NCBI GenBank assembly: GCA_944372575.1
Contig: CALVZS010000013.1
Span: forward strand, 1 to 52,012
Origin: an uncultured Clostridia bacterium
Lineage (GTDB): Bacteria > Bacillota > Clostridia > Christensenellales > Borkfalkiaceae
Reading direction: 5' to 3'
DNA: 52,012 bases
Every line of letters starts with the position of its first letter. Position 1 is the first letter of the stretch. The translations under genes were made by a program, and so were the position numbers. The notes under the pieces are model-generated. The model did no database searches, was not told the origin of the DNA, and was given only the letters and a program-made list of their open reading frames with translations. This document shows positions 23,270 to 31,233 of the stretch, piece after piece.

Positions 23270-24489
23270 ACGCGCCTCATCTTGGCGAAATAGAAGCCCG
23301 CGCCGAACGCCGTATCGGGCAGAAACTGGATGCCGCAGGCGGTCTTTTCATAATCGAGCGGGCTGTCCGCCGCCAGGCATTCAAATTCGGGGTGCGCCGA
23401 CAAAAAGGCGGAGACAACGCCGTCGTTCTCCTCGGCAAAGAGGGAACAGGTGGAGTAGTACAGATGCCCGCCCGGACGCACATAGCGCGAGCAGTTCTCC
23501 AGAATGGCGCTCTGCACGGGGCGCAGCGCCGCAATGCTCTCCTCCGTCTTGCCCAAAGGCAGGTCGGGATTTTCCGCCACCGTACCGAACCCCGAACAGG
23601 GAACGTCGCACAGCACGCCGTCAAAGGCGCCCTCGAACGCGGAAAGAAAAACAGAACTGTCCGCCTGCATCGCCGTGACGTTCTGCGTCCCCATGCGCGA
23701 GCAGTAGCTGCCGATGAGGGAGACGCGGTGGGCGTGCAGATCACACGCCGTGACATGGGCGCACTTTTCCGCCAGCAGAACGGACTTGCCGCCCGGCGCG
23801 GCGCAGGCGTCGAGCAGATTTTCACACCCCTCCACCGCATGGCAGATGGCGACGCTGCCCACCGACTGGAAGGTATAATCCCCCGCGAAGAAGCGTTCGT
23901 CGCGCGTAAAATGTTCAAACAGAAAGACGTCTTCAAAGGGCGTTGCGGTATGCGGGCGGGAGAGGTAGTCCTGCGCCCCCCGCACGAAGCGCACGCTCAC
24001 GCCGCCGCTTTTGGCGCGCACGATGGACTCCGTCCGCGCGCCGTACTGTGCGCGCAGCCTGCGGATGGCAAAGAGCGGATAGGGCGTGGTGACGGCAAGT
24101 CCTTCGTCCCCTTGCGGGATGGTGACGCGGGAAGCATCGAAGGCGCGCAGCGCCGCATTGACAAAGCCCGCCGCGCCCCCCTTGCCCATCTTTTTGAGAA
24201 GTCCGACGGCGAGATCAGTGACCGCATAGCGCGGCTTTTGCAGATAAATGAGAAAGTAGAGCGCGATTTTCAAAAGAATGCGCACGCTCTGCTTGGGATT
24301 TCTGGGTGCGACGGAGGCGATGCAGCGCGTCAGGTAGGCGTCGTGTTCGAGAACACCGTAGCACACCTTGACGGTGCGGGCGCGGTGCGCCTCCTCGACG
24401 GGCGCTTCGGCGAGCGCGATCTTCAGATGCGCGCCCTCCGCATACACCCTGGAGAGCACCTGGTAGGGATCATAGAGCGGGTTGGTCAA
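23266..24489 (-). CDS. rsmB: 16S rRNA (cytosine-967-C5)-methyltransferase RsmB
   Basis: 407 residues. Residues 1-140 form the NusB-like RNA-binding domain. The methyltransferase part has the SAM site LLDACAAPGGKSVLL, the motif IV DVPCSGFGTV with the first cysteine and motif VI STCSLFAEEND with the catalytic cysteine. It modifies C967 of 16S rRNA. The start overlaps the fmt end by 20 bases, so the two are translationally coupled. Confidence 0.95.
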   Translation of the reverse strand: MTNPLYDPYQVLSRVYAEGAHLKIALAEAPVEEAHRARTVKVCYGVLEHDAYLTRCIASVAPRNPKQSVRILLKIALYFLIYLQKPRYAVTDLAVGLLKKMGKGGAAGFVNAALRAFDASRVTIPQGDEGLAVTTPYPLFAIRRLRAQYGARTESIVRAKSGGVSVRFVRGAQDYLSRPHTATPFEDVFLFEHFTRDERFFAGDYTFQSVGSVAICHAVEGCENLLDACAAPGGKSVLLAEKCAHVTACDLHAHRVSLIGSYCSRMGTQNVTAMQADSSVFLSAFEGAFDGVLCDVPCSGFGTVAENPDLPLGKTEESIAALRPVQSAILENCSRYVRPGGHLYYSTCSLFAEENDGVVSAFLSAHPEFECLAADSPLDYEKTACGIQFLPDTAFGAGFYFAKMRRV

Positions 24490-25393
24490 AACGATCCCCC
24501 CTTTTCAGCCTGCCGCCGTTGGCGAACGCCGTGTCCGCCATGCGCTTTCCGCCCGCGGGCTGCACCTCAACAAGGCGTACCGCGCCCTCCGCGCATTTAA
24601 CGATCACCCCCTCCTTGGCGGATGCGGTGAGCACCGTCCCCGGAAGGGCGTCCGTCCCGTCTGCGATGGCGCGGGCATGGTAGCAGTTCAGAAGCAGGCC
24701 GCCCGCCGACGCATAGGCGAGGGGCGCGGGCGAGAGAGCGCGGATGAGCGCGCTCACCTGCCGTGCGGAGCGGGAAAAATCGATCTGCGTGCGCACCGTC
24801 TTGCGGCAGAGCGTCCCCTCCCCCTGCGGCGTGAGCGTCACGTCCCCGCGCTCGATGCGCGCAAGCGCCTCCGTGAGCAGCCGCGCGCCGAGAAAGGAGA
24901 GCTTTATTGTGAGCGTGCCGCAGGTATCCTCCTCCTCAATGGGGAGAGCCTCGCGCAAGAACATATCGCCCGTGTCCAGTCCCGCGTCCGTGCGCATGAT
25001 GGTGACGCCCGTCTCCCTCTCCCCCGCAAGGATGGCGGCGGCAACGGGTGCCGCGCCGCGGTACTTGGGCAGGAGGCTCGCATGGACGTTCCACACCCCC
25101 ATTGCGAAGAGGTCGAGCGCCTGCTGCGTTAAGATCTGCCCGTATGCGCAGGTGACCATGAGATCTGCCCCGACGGCGGCGAGGGCGTCAAGCTCGTTCC
25201 TCAGGCGCTCGGGCTGCAGCACGGGAATGCCCAACTCCTGCGCCGCCGCCTTGACGGGAGAGGGCGCAGGGATGCGCTTCCTGCCCTGCGGCCTGTCCGG
25301 CTGCGTGAGCACGCAGGCAACGTCAAAGTGCTGCGCCGCCGCCTTGAGACAGGGGACGGCAAATTCGGGCGTTCCCGCAAAGACGATCTTCAT
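24470..25393 (-). CDS. fmt: Methionyl-tRNA formyltransferase
   Basis: 307 residues. The formyltransferase core is present: MKIVFAGTPEFAVPCL at the N-terminus, NVHASLLPKYRGAAPVAAAI at about 104-123 with the catalytic Asn/His pair, and AGLDTGDM. The C-terminal OB-like domain covers about 205-307. It formylates Met-tRNA for initiation. The start at 25393 follows GGGAGG with a five-base spacer; an 11-codon extension upstream is not supported. It follows def by 22 bases, the usual def-fmt pair. Confidence 0.96.
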   Translation of the reverse strand: MKIVFAGTPEFAVPCLKAAAQHFDVACVLTQPDRPQGRKRIPAPSPVKAAAQELGIPVLQPERLRNELDALAAVGADLMVTCAYGQILTQQALDLFAMGVWNVHASLLPKYRGAAPVAAAILAGERETGVTIMRTDAGLDTGDMFLREALPIEEEDTCGTLTIKLSFLGARLLTEALARIERGDVTLTPQGEGTLCRKTVRTQIDFSRSARQVSALIRALSPAPLAYASAGGLLLNCYHARAIADGTDALPGTVLTASAKEGVIVKCAEGAVRLVEVQPAGGKRMADTAFANGGRLKRGDRFDQPAL

Positions 25394-25415
25394 CGCATCC
25401 TCCCTTTTTGTGCGG

Positions 25416-25871
25416 TCAGTCCTCAACGTCGTGGACGTTGGTCGCCTTGTCGGTGTAGAGGACGCCGTCCAGGTGATCGAGTTCGTGGCAGACGGCGCGG
25501 GCGCAGAATCCGCGCGCCGTCAGCGCAAAGCGGTTGCCGTGACGGTCGGAATAGACCACCCGCACCTTGTCCGGACGGGTGACGGTACCCGCCTTGCCGC
25601 GCACGGAGAGGCATCCCTCCGGCCCCGTCTGTTCCCCCTTCCGGGAGACAAGCACGGGGTTGATCATCTCAAAGAACCCCTCCTCGACGTCCACCTGCAC
25701 GGCGCGGATGGGAACGCCCACCTGCGGCGCGGCAAGCCCCGCGCCCTCGGCGGCGCGCAGCGTCTCCTTCATGTCGTCAAGGAGCCTGCAAAGCTCCTCG
25801 TCAAAGCGTGTGACGGGCTTGCACTTCTCCCGCAGAACGGGATCGCCCACCTGTACGATTTCACGGATCAT
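25416..25871 (-). CDS. def: Peptide deformylase
   Basis: 151 residues. All three PDF motifs are there: GAGLAAPQVG (residues 43-52), EGCLSV with the metal-binding Cys (about 85-90) and CHELDHLDG with the two metal His and catalytic Glu (about 128-136). It removes the N-formyl group from nascent proteins. The short, compact C-terminus suggests the type found in many clostridia. It is encoded 27 bases after priA. Confidence 0.96.
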   Translation of the reverse strand: MIREIVQVGDPVLREKCKPVTRFDEELCRLLDDMKETLRAAEGAGLAAPQVGVPIRAVQVDVEEGFFEMINPVLVSRKGEQTGPEGCLSVRGKAGTVTRPDKVRVVYSDRHGNRFALTARGFCARAVCHELDHLDGVLYTDKATNVHDVED

Positions 25872-25898
25872 ATCTTGCTTCCTTATCAGAAAATTTGC

Positions 25899-28061
25899 TT
25901 AGTTTAAGTTGGAGGGATTTTCCTCCACCCAGACGAGCGCATCGCGCGATTTCACGCCGGACGCCGCGTCGTAGATGCGCTCCAGCAGCTTGTCCGATAC
26001 GAGGCGCATGAGCACCTGATAGCGGAACCTGCCCTGGATCCTGCGGATGGGCGCGTGCATCCGGTTGAAGAACAAAAACTCTTCCTGCGCGGAGAGATAG
26101 AGGGACTGCAGCTTTTCGTAGACCTCGCGCAGCGCCTCGAGCGCGGCGGCGTTGTCCGAGGAGGACACCATAACGCGCACGATGAGCGCGAAGGGCGGAA
26201 ACATGGTCGCCGCGCGCAGGTTGATCTCGTGGCGGTAAAACCCTTCATAGTCGTACGCCGCGGCAAAGCGCAGGATGGCATTGTCGGGGTCGTACGTCTG
26301 CAGAATGACGTCCCCCTTCTCGCTCCCGCGCCCGCTCCTGCCCGCCACCTGTGTGATGAGCTGAAAGGTGCGTTCGTTGCTGCGGTAGTCGGGAAAGTGC
26401 AGGCTCATGTCCGCATCGAGGATGCCCACGAGGGTGACGAGGGGGAAGTCATGCCCCTTTGCCACCATCTGCGTGCCGACCAGAATGTCCGCCTGCCGGT
26501 CGGCAAACTGCTTTAAGATGCGGTAATGCCCCTCCTTGCCGCCCGTGGTGTCGTTGTCCATGCGCAGGATGCGCGCGGACGGGTAGAGCTTTTTCAGCTC
26601 CCCCGCGACGCGCTGCGTCCCCGTTCCCGCATAGTAGATATGCGTCCCGCCGCAGGACGGACACGCCGTGAGCATCTTGTATCTCGCGCCGCAGTAGTGA
26701 CATTTCAGGCAGTTCTCCTCACTGTGATAGGTGAGGGAGACGTCGCACTGTTCGCACTTGGCGACGTAGCCGCAGTCGCGGCAGAGTACCGTCTGCGAAT
26801 ATCCCCTGCGGTTGAGGAACAGGATCGCCTGCTGCCCCTCCGCAAGGGTGGCGGCAAGGCGCTCGCGCAGCGCCGCCGAAAAAGGCGAAGGGTTGCCGCG
26901 CCTGACCTCCCTGCGCATATCCACGATGGTCACATCGGGAAGCGGGCGGGCATTGATCCGATCGGGCATCCGCACAAGGGAGAACTCGCCGTCCAGGGCG
27001 CGCTTGTACGTTTCCACGGCGGGCGTGGCGCTGCCCAGGACAAGCTTGCATCCGTTGTATTTTGCGCGCAGGAGAGCGATGTCGAAAGTGTTGTAGCGGG
27101 GCGCCGTCTCGGAGGAATAGCTGCCGTCGTGCTCCTCGTCGAGGACGATGACGCCCACGTTCTCCACGGGCGCGAACACGGCGGAGCGCGCCCCGATGGC
27201 GATGCGGGCGCTCCCCTCGCGCAGGCGCTGCCACTCGTCGAAGCGCTCCCCCGCGGACAGTCCGCTGTGCAGGATGGCGGCGGCAGCGCCGAAGCGCGCG
27301 CGCAGCTGGGAGAGCATCTGCGGCGTCAGCGAGATCTCTGGGACGAGAAAGAGCGCCGTCCTGCCGACTGCGAGGGCATCGGCAATGAGGGTGAGATAGA
27401 CCTCCGTCTTGCCGCTGCCCGTCACGCCGTGCAGGAGCGTGACCGTCTTTTCCGTACTCTCTACGGCACAGACGGCGCGCTGCTGCGCCGCGGTGAGAAC
27501 GTGTCCCGCGGCGCTGCCCTCCACCCCCTTGTAGGGGTCGCGCAGGACGCGCCGCCGCTCCAGGCAGACCGCGCCCTTTTTTTCAAGCGCGTTGACCGCG
27601 GCGCCGAACCGCTCGCGCAGGCGCGCGGCGTCCGTCTCGCCGTGCTCTTTCAGATAGGTGAGGCACGTCGCCTGCTGCGGTGCGTTTTTGACGGGGACGT
27701 CCTGCACAAACCGGGCGAACGTGCGATAGGTCTCCGCCACCTTTCCCGTGCGCATCTCGGGCGGCAGAAAGAGCCGGAGCGCGAGCGCGAGCGGCACGCG
27801 GTAGCGGCGGGCGATGGTGCGGGCGAGGGAGAGGCACTCTTTGTTGATGGCGGGCGTCCCCTCCTCCGCACGGTAGATCTTTTTGAGCTTGTCGGCGGGG
27901 CAGTCGCTCGTCTCCTTGACGCGCATGACAAAGCCCGTCGCCGTACTCCGCCCGAAGGGAACGACGACGCGCGCGCCCGCCGCGACGGGAATATCGCACG
28001 CATAGTCGAAGATTCTGTCCACTTCGCTGTGCGCGATGTCCACGATGACTTCACAGATCAT
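25899..28061 (-). CDS. priA: Primosomal replication-restart helicase PriA
   Basis: 720 residues. The N-terminal DNA-binding domain begins ICEVIVDIAHSEVDRIFDYA. Helicase motifs are GVTGSGKTEVYL (Walker A) and VLDEEHDGSYS (DEEH). The zinc site has four paired cysteines in order: CRDCG, CEQC, CHYCG and CPSCGG. Motif QVAGRSGRG follows. PriA reloads the replicative helicase at stalled forks. In B. subtilis coaBC lies between rpoZ and priA; it is missing here. The ribosome binding site is weak (GAGACGAG). Confidence 0.96.
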   Translation of the reverse strand: MICEVIVDIAHSEVDRIFDYACDIPVAAGARVVVPFGRSTATGFVMRVKETSDCPADKLKKIYRAEEGTPAINKECLSLARTIARRYRVPLALALRLFLPPEMRTGKVAETYRTFARFVQDVPVKNAPQQATCLTYLKEHGETDAARLRERFGAAVNALEKKGAVCLERRRVLRDPYKGVEGSAAGHVLTAAQQRAVCAVESTEKTVTLLHGVTGSGKTEVYLTLIADALAVGRTALFLVPEISLTPQMLSQLRARFGAAAAILHSGLSAGERFDEWQRLREGSARIAIGARSAVFAPVENVGVIVLDEEHDGSYSSETAPRYNTFDIALLRAKYNGCKLVLGSATPAVETYKRALDGEFSLVRMPDRINARPLPDVTIVDMRREVRRGNPSPFSAALRERLAATLAEGQQAILFLNRRGYSQTVLCRDCGYVAKCEQCDVSLTYHSEENCLKCHYCGARYKMLTACPSCGGTHIYYAGTGTQRVAGELKKLYPSARILRMDNDTTGGKEGHYRILKQFADRQADILVGTQMVAKGHDFPLVTLVGILDADMSLHFPDYRSNERTFQLITQVAGRSGRGSEKGDVILQTYDPDNAILRFAAAYDYEGFYRHEINLRAATMFPPFALIVRVMVSSSDNAAALEALREVYEKLQSLYLSAQEEFLFFNRMHAPIRRIQGRFRYQVLMRLVSDKLLERIYDAASGVKSRDALVWVEENPSNLN

Positions 28062-28084
28062 CTCGTCTCAAAAATGCAAAAGAA

Positions 28085-28106
28085 GCCCCGCTGAATGTTC
28101 CGGGGC
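28085..28106 (-). terminator. Hairpin terminator after rpoZ
   Basis: GCCCCG (28085-28090) pairs with CGGGGC (28101-28106). On the minus strand it follows the rpoZ stop by 26 bases and is trailed by TTCTTTTGCATTTTT. It lies between rpoZ and priA, so it probably splits or attenuates the long operon. Confidence 0.65.
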
Positions 28107-28132
28107 GCCTTTTGCTCGGGGTACGGCGCGCA

Positions 28133-28354
28133 TCAGTCGTGCGCGCTCGTCACCTTTCCGTTCATGATCTCCTGGCAGGCGAGGACGATCTCCTTCTGCT
28201 TGCCGGGAAGTTCCGTGATCCCTGCCGCCTGCATCTGTTCGATGATCTGACGGGTGCGCTTTGCCACGACCACGCACAGCTCGTAGCGGCTGGCGGGTTC
28301 CTCCTGTGTCCCCAGCTTGCGGATGAGGGCATCCACCGAGGGTTCATTGATCAT
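28133..28354 (-). CDS. rpoZ: RNA polymerase omega subunit
   Basis: 73 residues: MINEPSVDALIRKLGTQEEP, followed by the omega signature SRYELCVVVAKRTRQI. It aids RNA polymerase assembly by holding the beta' C-terminus. It overlaps gmk by four bases (ATGA), as in many Bacillota, where gmk-rpoZ is a conserved pair. Confidence 0.95.
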   Translation of the reverse strand: MINEPSVDALIRKLGTQEEPASRYELCVVVAKRTRQIIEQMQAAGITELPGKQKEIVLACQEIMNGKVTSAHD

Positions 28355-28917
28355 ATCTCTTTCTCCTTTTCTTTGCGGATAATTTCCTGGATCTCGCGCT
28401 TTGCGCGCTGCAGATCGTCGTTGACGACGACGTAGTCATAGAGGGGCGCCTGCTCCAGCTCGTATTTGACGCGCTGCAGCCGTTCGCGGAACTGTTCCTC
28501 CCCCTCCGAACCGCGCCGCAAAAGGCGCTTTTGCAGTTCCTCAAGGGAGGGCGGCGCGACCATGATGAGCACGGCGGAGCGCGGCATCAGCCGCTTTGCG
28601 TTGAGCGCGCCCACCACGTCGATCTCCAGAACGACAGACATGTTCTTGAGCTGCCGCTCCACAAAAGAGCGCGGCGTCCCGTAAAAGTTGCCGAAGTGTT
28701 CATCGTACTCCAGAAAGTCGTTGGCGGCGATGCGGTCGCGGAACTCCTCCTGCGTAATAAAAAAGTAGTCCCTGCCGTCCACTTCGCCCGCGCGGGGCGC
28801 GCGCGTCGTACAGGAGACTGACTCCACCAGACGATCGTCCTCGGCGAGCAGCGAACGCACGAGCGTCCCCTTGCCTACGCCGGAAGGCCCTGAAATGACA
28901 ACGAGGACGTTTCTCAT
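28351..28917 (-). CDS. gmk: Guanylate kinase
   Basis: 188 residues. Walker A GPSGVGKGTLVRSL is at residues 9-22, the GMP-binding region follows with SVSCTTRAPRAGEVDGRDYF, and the lid segment is RLLRRGSEGEEQFRER. It phosphorylates GMP to GDP. A GGAG site lies in the end of yicC, three bases away. Next to yicC and rpoZ as in B. subtilis, but without remA (ylzA) between yicC and gmk. Confidence 0.97.
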   Translation of the reverse strand: MRNVLVVISGPSGVGKGTLVRSLLAEDDRLVESVSCTTRAPRAGEVDGRDYFFITQEEFRDRIAANDFLEYDEHFGNFYGTPRSFVERQLKNMSVVLEIDVVGALNAKRLMPRSAVLIMVAPPSLEELQKRLLRRGSEGEEQFRERLQRVKYELEQAPLYDYVVVNDDLQRAKREIQEIIRKEKEKEI

Positions 28918-28920
28918 GCG

Positions 28921-29793
28921 TTACTCCAAATTCTGAATCTGTTCACGGACTTTTTCGATCTCGTTCTTCATGTCGAGGGCGAGTGCGGTCACCTCTTTAT
29001 CGCTCGACTTGCTGCATATGGTGTTGCACTCCCGATTAAATTCCTGCACGAGGAAATCCAGCTTCCTGCCCACCTGATCGAGGGCGCAGATCTCGCGGAA
29101 CGCCTTGATGTGCGAGAAGAGGCGCGTGAGCTCCTCGTCGATATTGCACTTGTCGGCGAACACCGCCGCCTCCGTCAGGATGCGCGTCTCGTCCACCTTG
29201 CCCGCAAGGTATTCCGTGATGCGTTCGGTGAGCTTTTCGCGGTACTCCTTCGTCACGAGCGGCGCGCGCGAAGCAATGGCGCGGGTAAGATTCTCAATGG
29301 TATCCATGCGGGAGAGCAGATCTTCCTTCAGGCGCTCCCCCTCCTTTTGGCGCATCTGCGCCAGGGAAGCGAGCGCCTCCTCCAGTGCCCGATCGAGCAG
29401 CGCAAGCAGCGCCTCGTCCGCCTCGCCGTTCTCCTCGGCGCGCACCACGTCGGGCTGGCGCAGATAGAAGGTGAGCGAGGTATCGTCCGGAACGCCGGGG
29501 AGCACCTCCTTCAGCACCTGCGCCGCCTGAAAATAGGCGCGCGCAACGCCCGTGTCCACCGCATAGTTTTTTACCCGCTCGCGCCTGTCCGTATAGGAGA
29601 GATACACGTCGACGTGGCCGCGCGTAATAAAGCGGCGCACGGCGGCACGGACGGTCTCCTCCCGGGAGAGGAAGATGCGCGGGCTCTTGACGCTCAGGTC
29701 GAGGAAACGGTTATTGACGGACTTGACTTCCGCCGTCAGTTCGATGCCGCCCTCGCTCACGGTGCTTCTGCCGTACCCCGTCATGCTCTTCAT
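28921..29793 (-). CDS. YicC/YloC family endoribonuclease
   Basis: 290 residues. N-terminus MKSMTGYGRSTVSEGGIELT with EVKSVNNRFLDLS, and C-terminus REFNRECNTICSKSSDKEVT, followed by DMKNEIEKVREQIQNLE; both are diagnostic blocks of the YicC family (YicC-like N domain and DUF1732). The family includes RNases acting on small RNAs. The start at 29793 lies seven bases after GGAGGA; a GTG two codons upstream would put the ribosome binding site too close. First gene of the long operon running to rlmN. Confidence 0.93.
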   Translation of the reverse strand: MKSMTGYGRSTVSEGGIELTAEVKSVNNRFLDLSVKSPRIFLSREETVRAAVRRFITRGHVDVYLSYTDRRERVKNYAVDTGVARAYFQAAQVLKEVLPGVPDDTSLTFYLRQPDVVRAEENGEADEALLALLDRALEEALASLAQMRQKEGERLKEDLLSRMDTIENLTRAIASRAPLVTKEYREKLTERITEYLAGKVDETRILTEAAVFADKCNIDEELTRLFSHIKAFREICALDQVGRKLDFLVQEFNRECNTICSKSSDKEVTALALDMKNEIEKVREQIQNLE

Positions 29794-29817
29794 GCGCACT
29801 TCCTCCTGTTACACCCC

Positions 29818-29846
29818 ATTATAACACGCGCAGGCGCATTTTTCAA
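29818..29846 (-). promoter_or_regulatory. Promoter of the yicC-gmk-rpoZ operon
   Basis: On the minus strand TTGAAA (29846-29841), a 17-base spacer and TATAAT (29823-29818), 24 bases before the yicC ATG. Confidence 0.85.
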
Positions 29847-29883
29847 GTGTTTTCTCTCTTTTTTTCCACTTTCGGGCGAACGC

Positions 29884-31131
29884 TCACGGGAAGAGAAGGG
29901 CGTTGAGGAAGCCCGTGCCGATGAGGACGGCGAGAAAGGAAAAGTTGATGAGCGAAAAGAGCGCGAGATACTTTCCCGTATGCCCGGGACGGCGGCGGCG
30001 GAATTCGCCGAGCGTGATGAGGCTGGCGAGCGAGGCGACGGGTGTACCGAGCCCGCCGATGTTGACGGCGACGAGCAGGCTGCGGTAGTCCGATGTAAAG
30101 CGGGAGAGCAGCACCGCCGAGGGAACGTTGCTGATGATCTGGCAGGACGCCGTGCCGACGAGCAGCGTGCTCGCCCCGATCAGCGCGCTTAAAAACGTAC
30201 GCACCGCGGGGATGCGCGCAAGATTGCCCGAGAAGATGAAGAAAGCGCAGAAGGTGAGCAGCAGCCCGTAGTCGACGAGCAGGAAACACCTTGGCTCGAG
30301 CACGAGCAGCGAAATTACCACCACGGCCGTGCCGATGTACCAGACAAAGACGCGGAACACGATCATCACCGAGAGGGCGAACAGGACAAAATAGACGATC
30401 ATGCGCCAGAGGGCGGGCGCTTTGGCGGGCGGCGTCTCGAGCTTCACGGGTTCCGGCCGGATGAAAAAGCACGTTCCCGCGATGAGCACGAAGGCGACCG
30501 CAAACGGGAGCGCCATGACCGCGAAGAACTCCCCCGCCCCGATGGAATAGTAGGAATAGAGGTAGAGATTCTGCGGATTGCCGAAGGGCGTGAGCATCCC
30601 GCCGAGGTTGGCGGCGACGTTCTGCATGACAAAGACGAACGCCATGTGCCGGGGTCTGTTGCAGGACGTGAGCACATAGTACCCGAGCGGAAGGAAGGTG
30701 ACGAGCGCCATGTCGTTCGCCATGATCATCGACCCGAAGTAGGTGACAAAGACGAGTGCAAACGTAACGCGGCGCATATTGCCGAATGCCGTGACGATCT
30801 TGCCCGAGAGCCACTCAAAGAAGTGCCGTTCCTTGAGCGCGCTGACGACGGCGAGCGTGCAGAAGAGGCAGGAGAGCGTATCGAGGTCGAAGTAATCGGC
30901 ATACCCGGCGTCGGGCGGAACGAAAAAGCAGGTCACCGCCGCCGCGACGGCGGCAACGAGCAGGACAACGTGGCTCTTGAGCAGGGCGAGAATGCGCGCC
31001 GCGGCGGATGCGCGCGCGGGCGGCAGGGGCGGCGCGGGAGAGGCCGGCGCGCCCTCCGGAAGGGCTGCATCGTCCGCCGCAGGCGTCTGCGTCTCCTCCT
31101 GCAAATTCATCTTCGGTTGTATCGGTTCCAT
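29884..31131 (-). CDS. SLC13/ArsB-type anion transporter (ion transporter superfamily)
   Basis: 415 residues. Residues 1-45 are a Pro/Ala/Glu-rich cytoplasmic stretch, followed by about 10-11 membrane helices. Segments typical of the IT superfamily are ITY-type repeats such as GSMIMANDMALVTFLPLGYY, VAANLGGMLTPFGNPQNLYL and, in the second half, ASCQIISNVPSAVLLSRFT and NIGGLGTPVASLASLI. The two hairpin-loop repeats around NxxP-like turns point to a sodium- or proton-coupled carboxylate or oxyanion transporter. The substrate is not predictable. No clear ribosome binding site is seen before the ATG. It is unrelated to the neighbouring operons and follows the sigma-factor fusion gene across a terminator. 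Confidence 0.82.
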   Translation of the reverse strand: MEPIQPKMNLQEETQTPAADDAALPEGAPASPAPPLPPARASAAARILALLKSHVVLLVAAVAAAVTCFFVPPDAGYADYFDLDTLSCLFCTLAVVSALKERHFFEWLSGKIVTAFGNMRRVTFALVFVTYFGSMIMANDMALVTFLPLGYYVLTSCNRPRHMAFVFVMQNVAANLGGMLTPFGNPQNLYLYSYYSIGAGEFFAVMALPFAVAFVLIAGTCFFIRPEPVKLETPPAKAPALWRMIVYFVLFALSVMIVFRVFVWYIGTAVVVISLLVLEPRCFLLVDYGLLLTFCAFFIFSGNLARIPAVRTFLSALIGASTLLVGTASCQIISNVPSAVLLSRFTSDYRSLLVAVNIGGLGTPVASLASLITLGEFRRRRPGHTGKYLALFSLINFSFLAVLIGTGFLNALLFP

Positions 31132-31171
31132 AGCGGATTATTTATATCGCTTTTCCCCGAAAAAAGCAAGC

Positions 31172-31192
31172 AAAAAACGGGCTTGCGCCCGT
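31172..31192 (-). terminator. Terminator of the sigma/anti-sigma fusion gene
   Basis: ACGGGC (31177-31182) pairs with GCCCGT (31187-31192) around TTGC. On the minus strand a six-T run follows, 42 bases after the stop at 31234. Confidence 0.8.
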
Positions 31193-31233
31193 TCTTTGAA
31201 AAATTTTGCCGCGCGGATGTGCCTCCTCCGCAT

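Noticed and set aside
26526..28094. 522-codon plus-strand frame opposite priA
   Set aside because: Shadow of priA.
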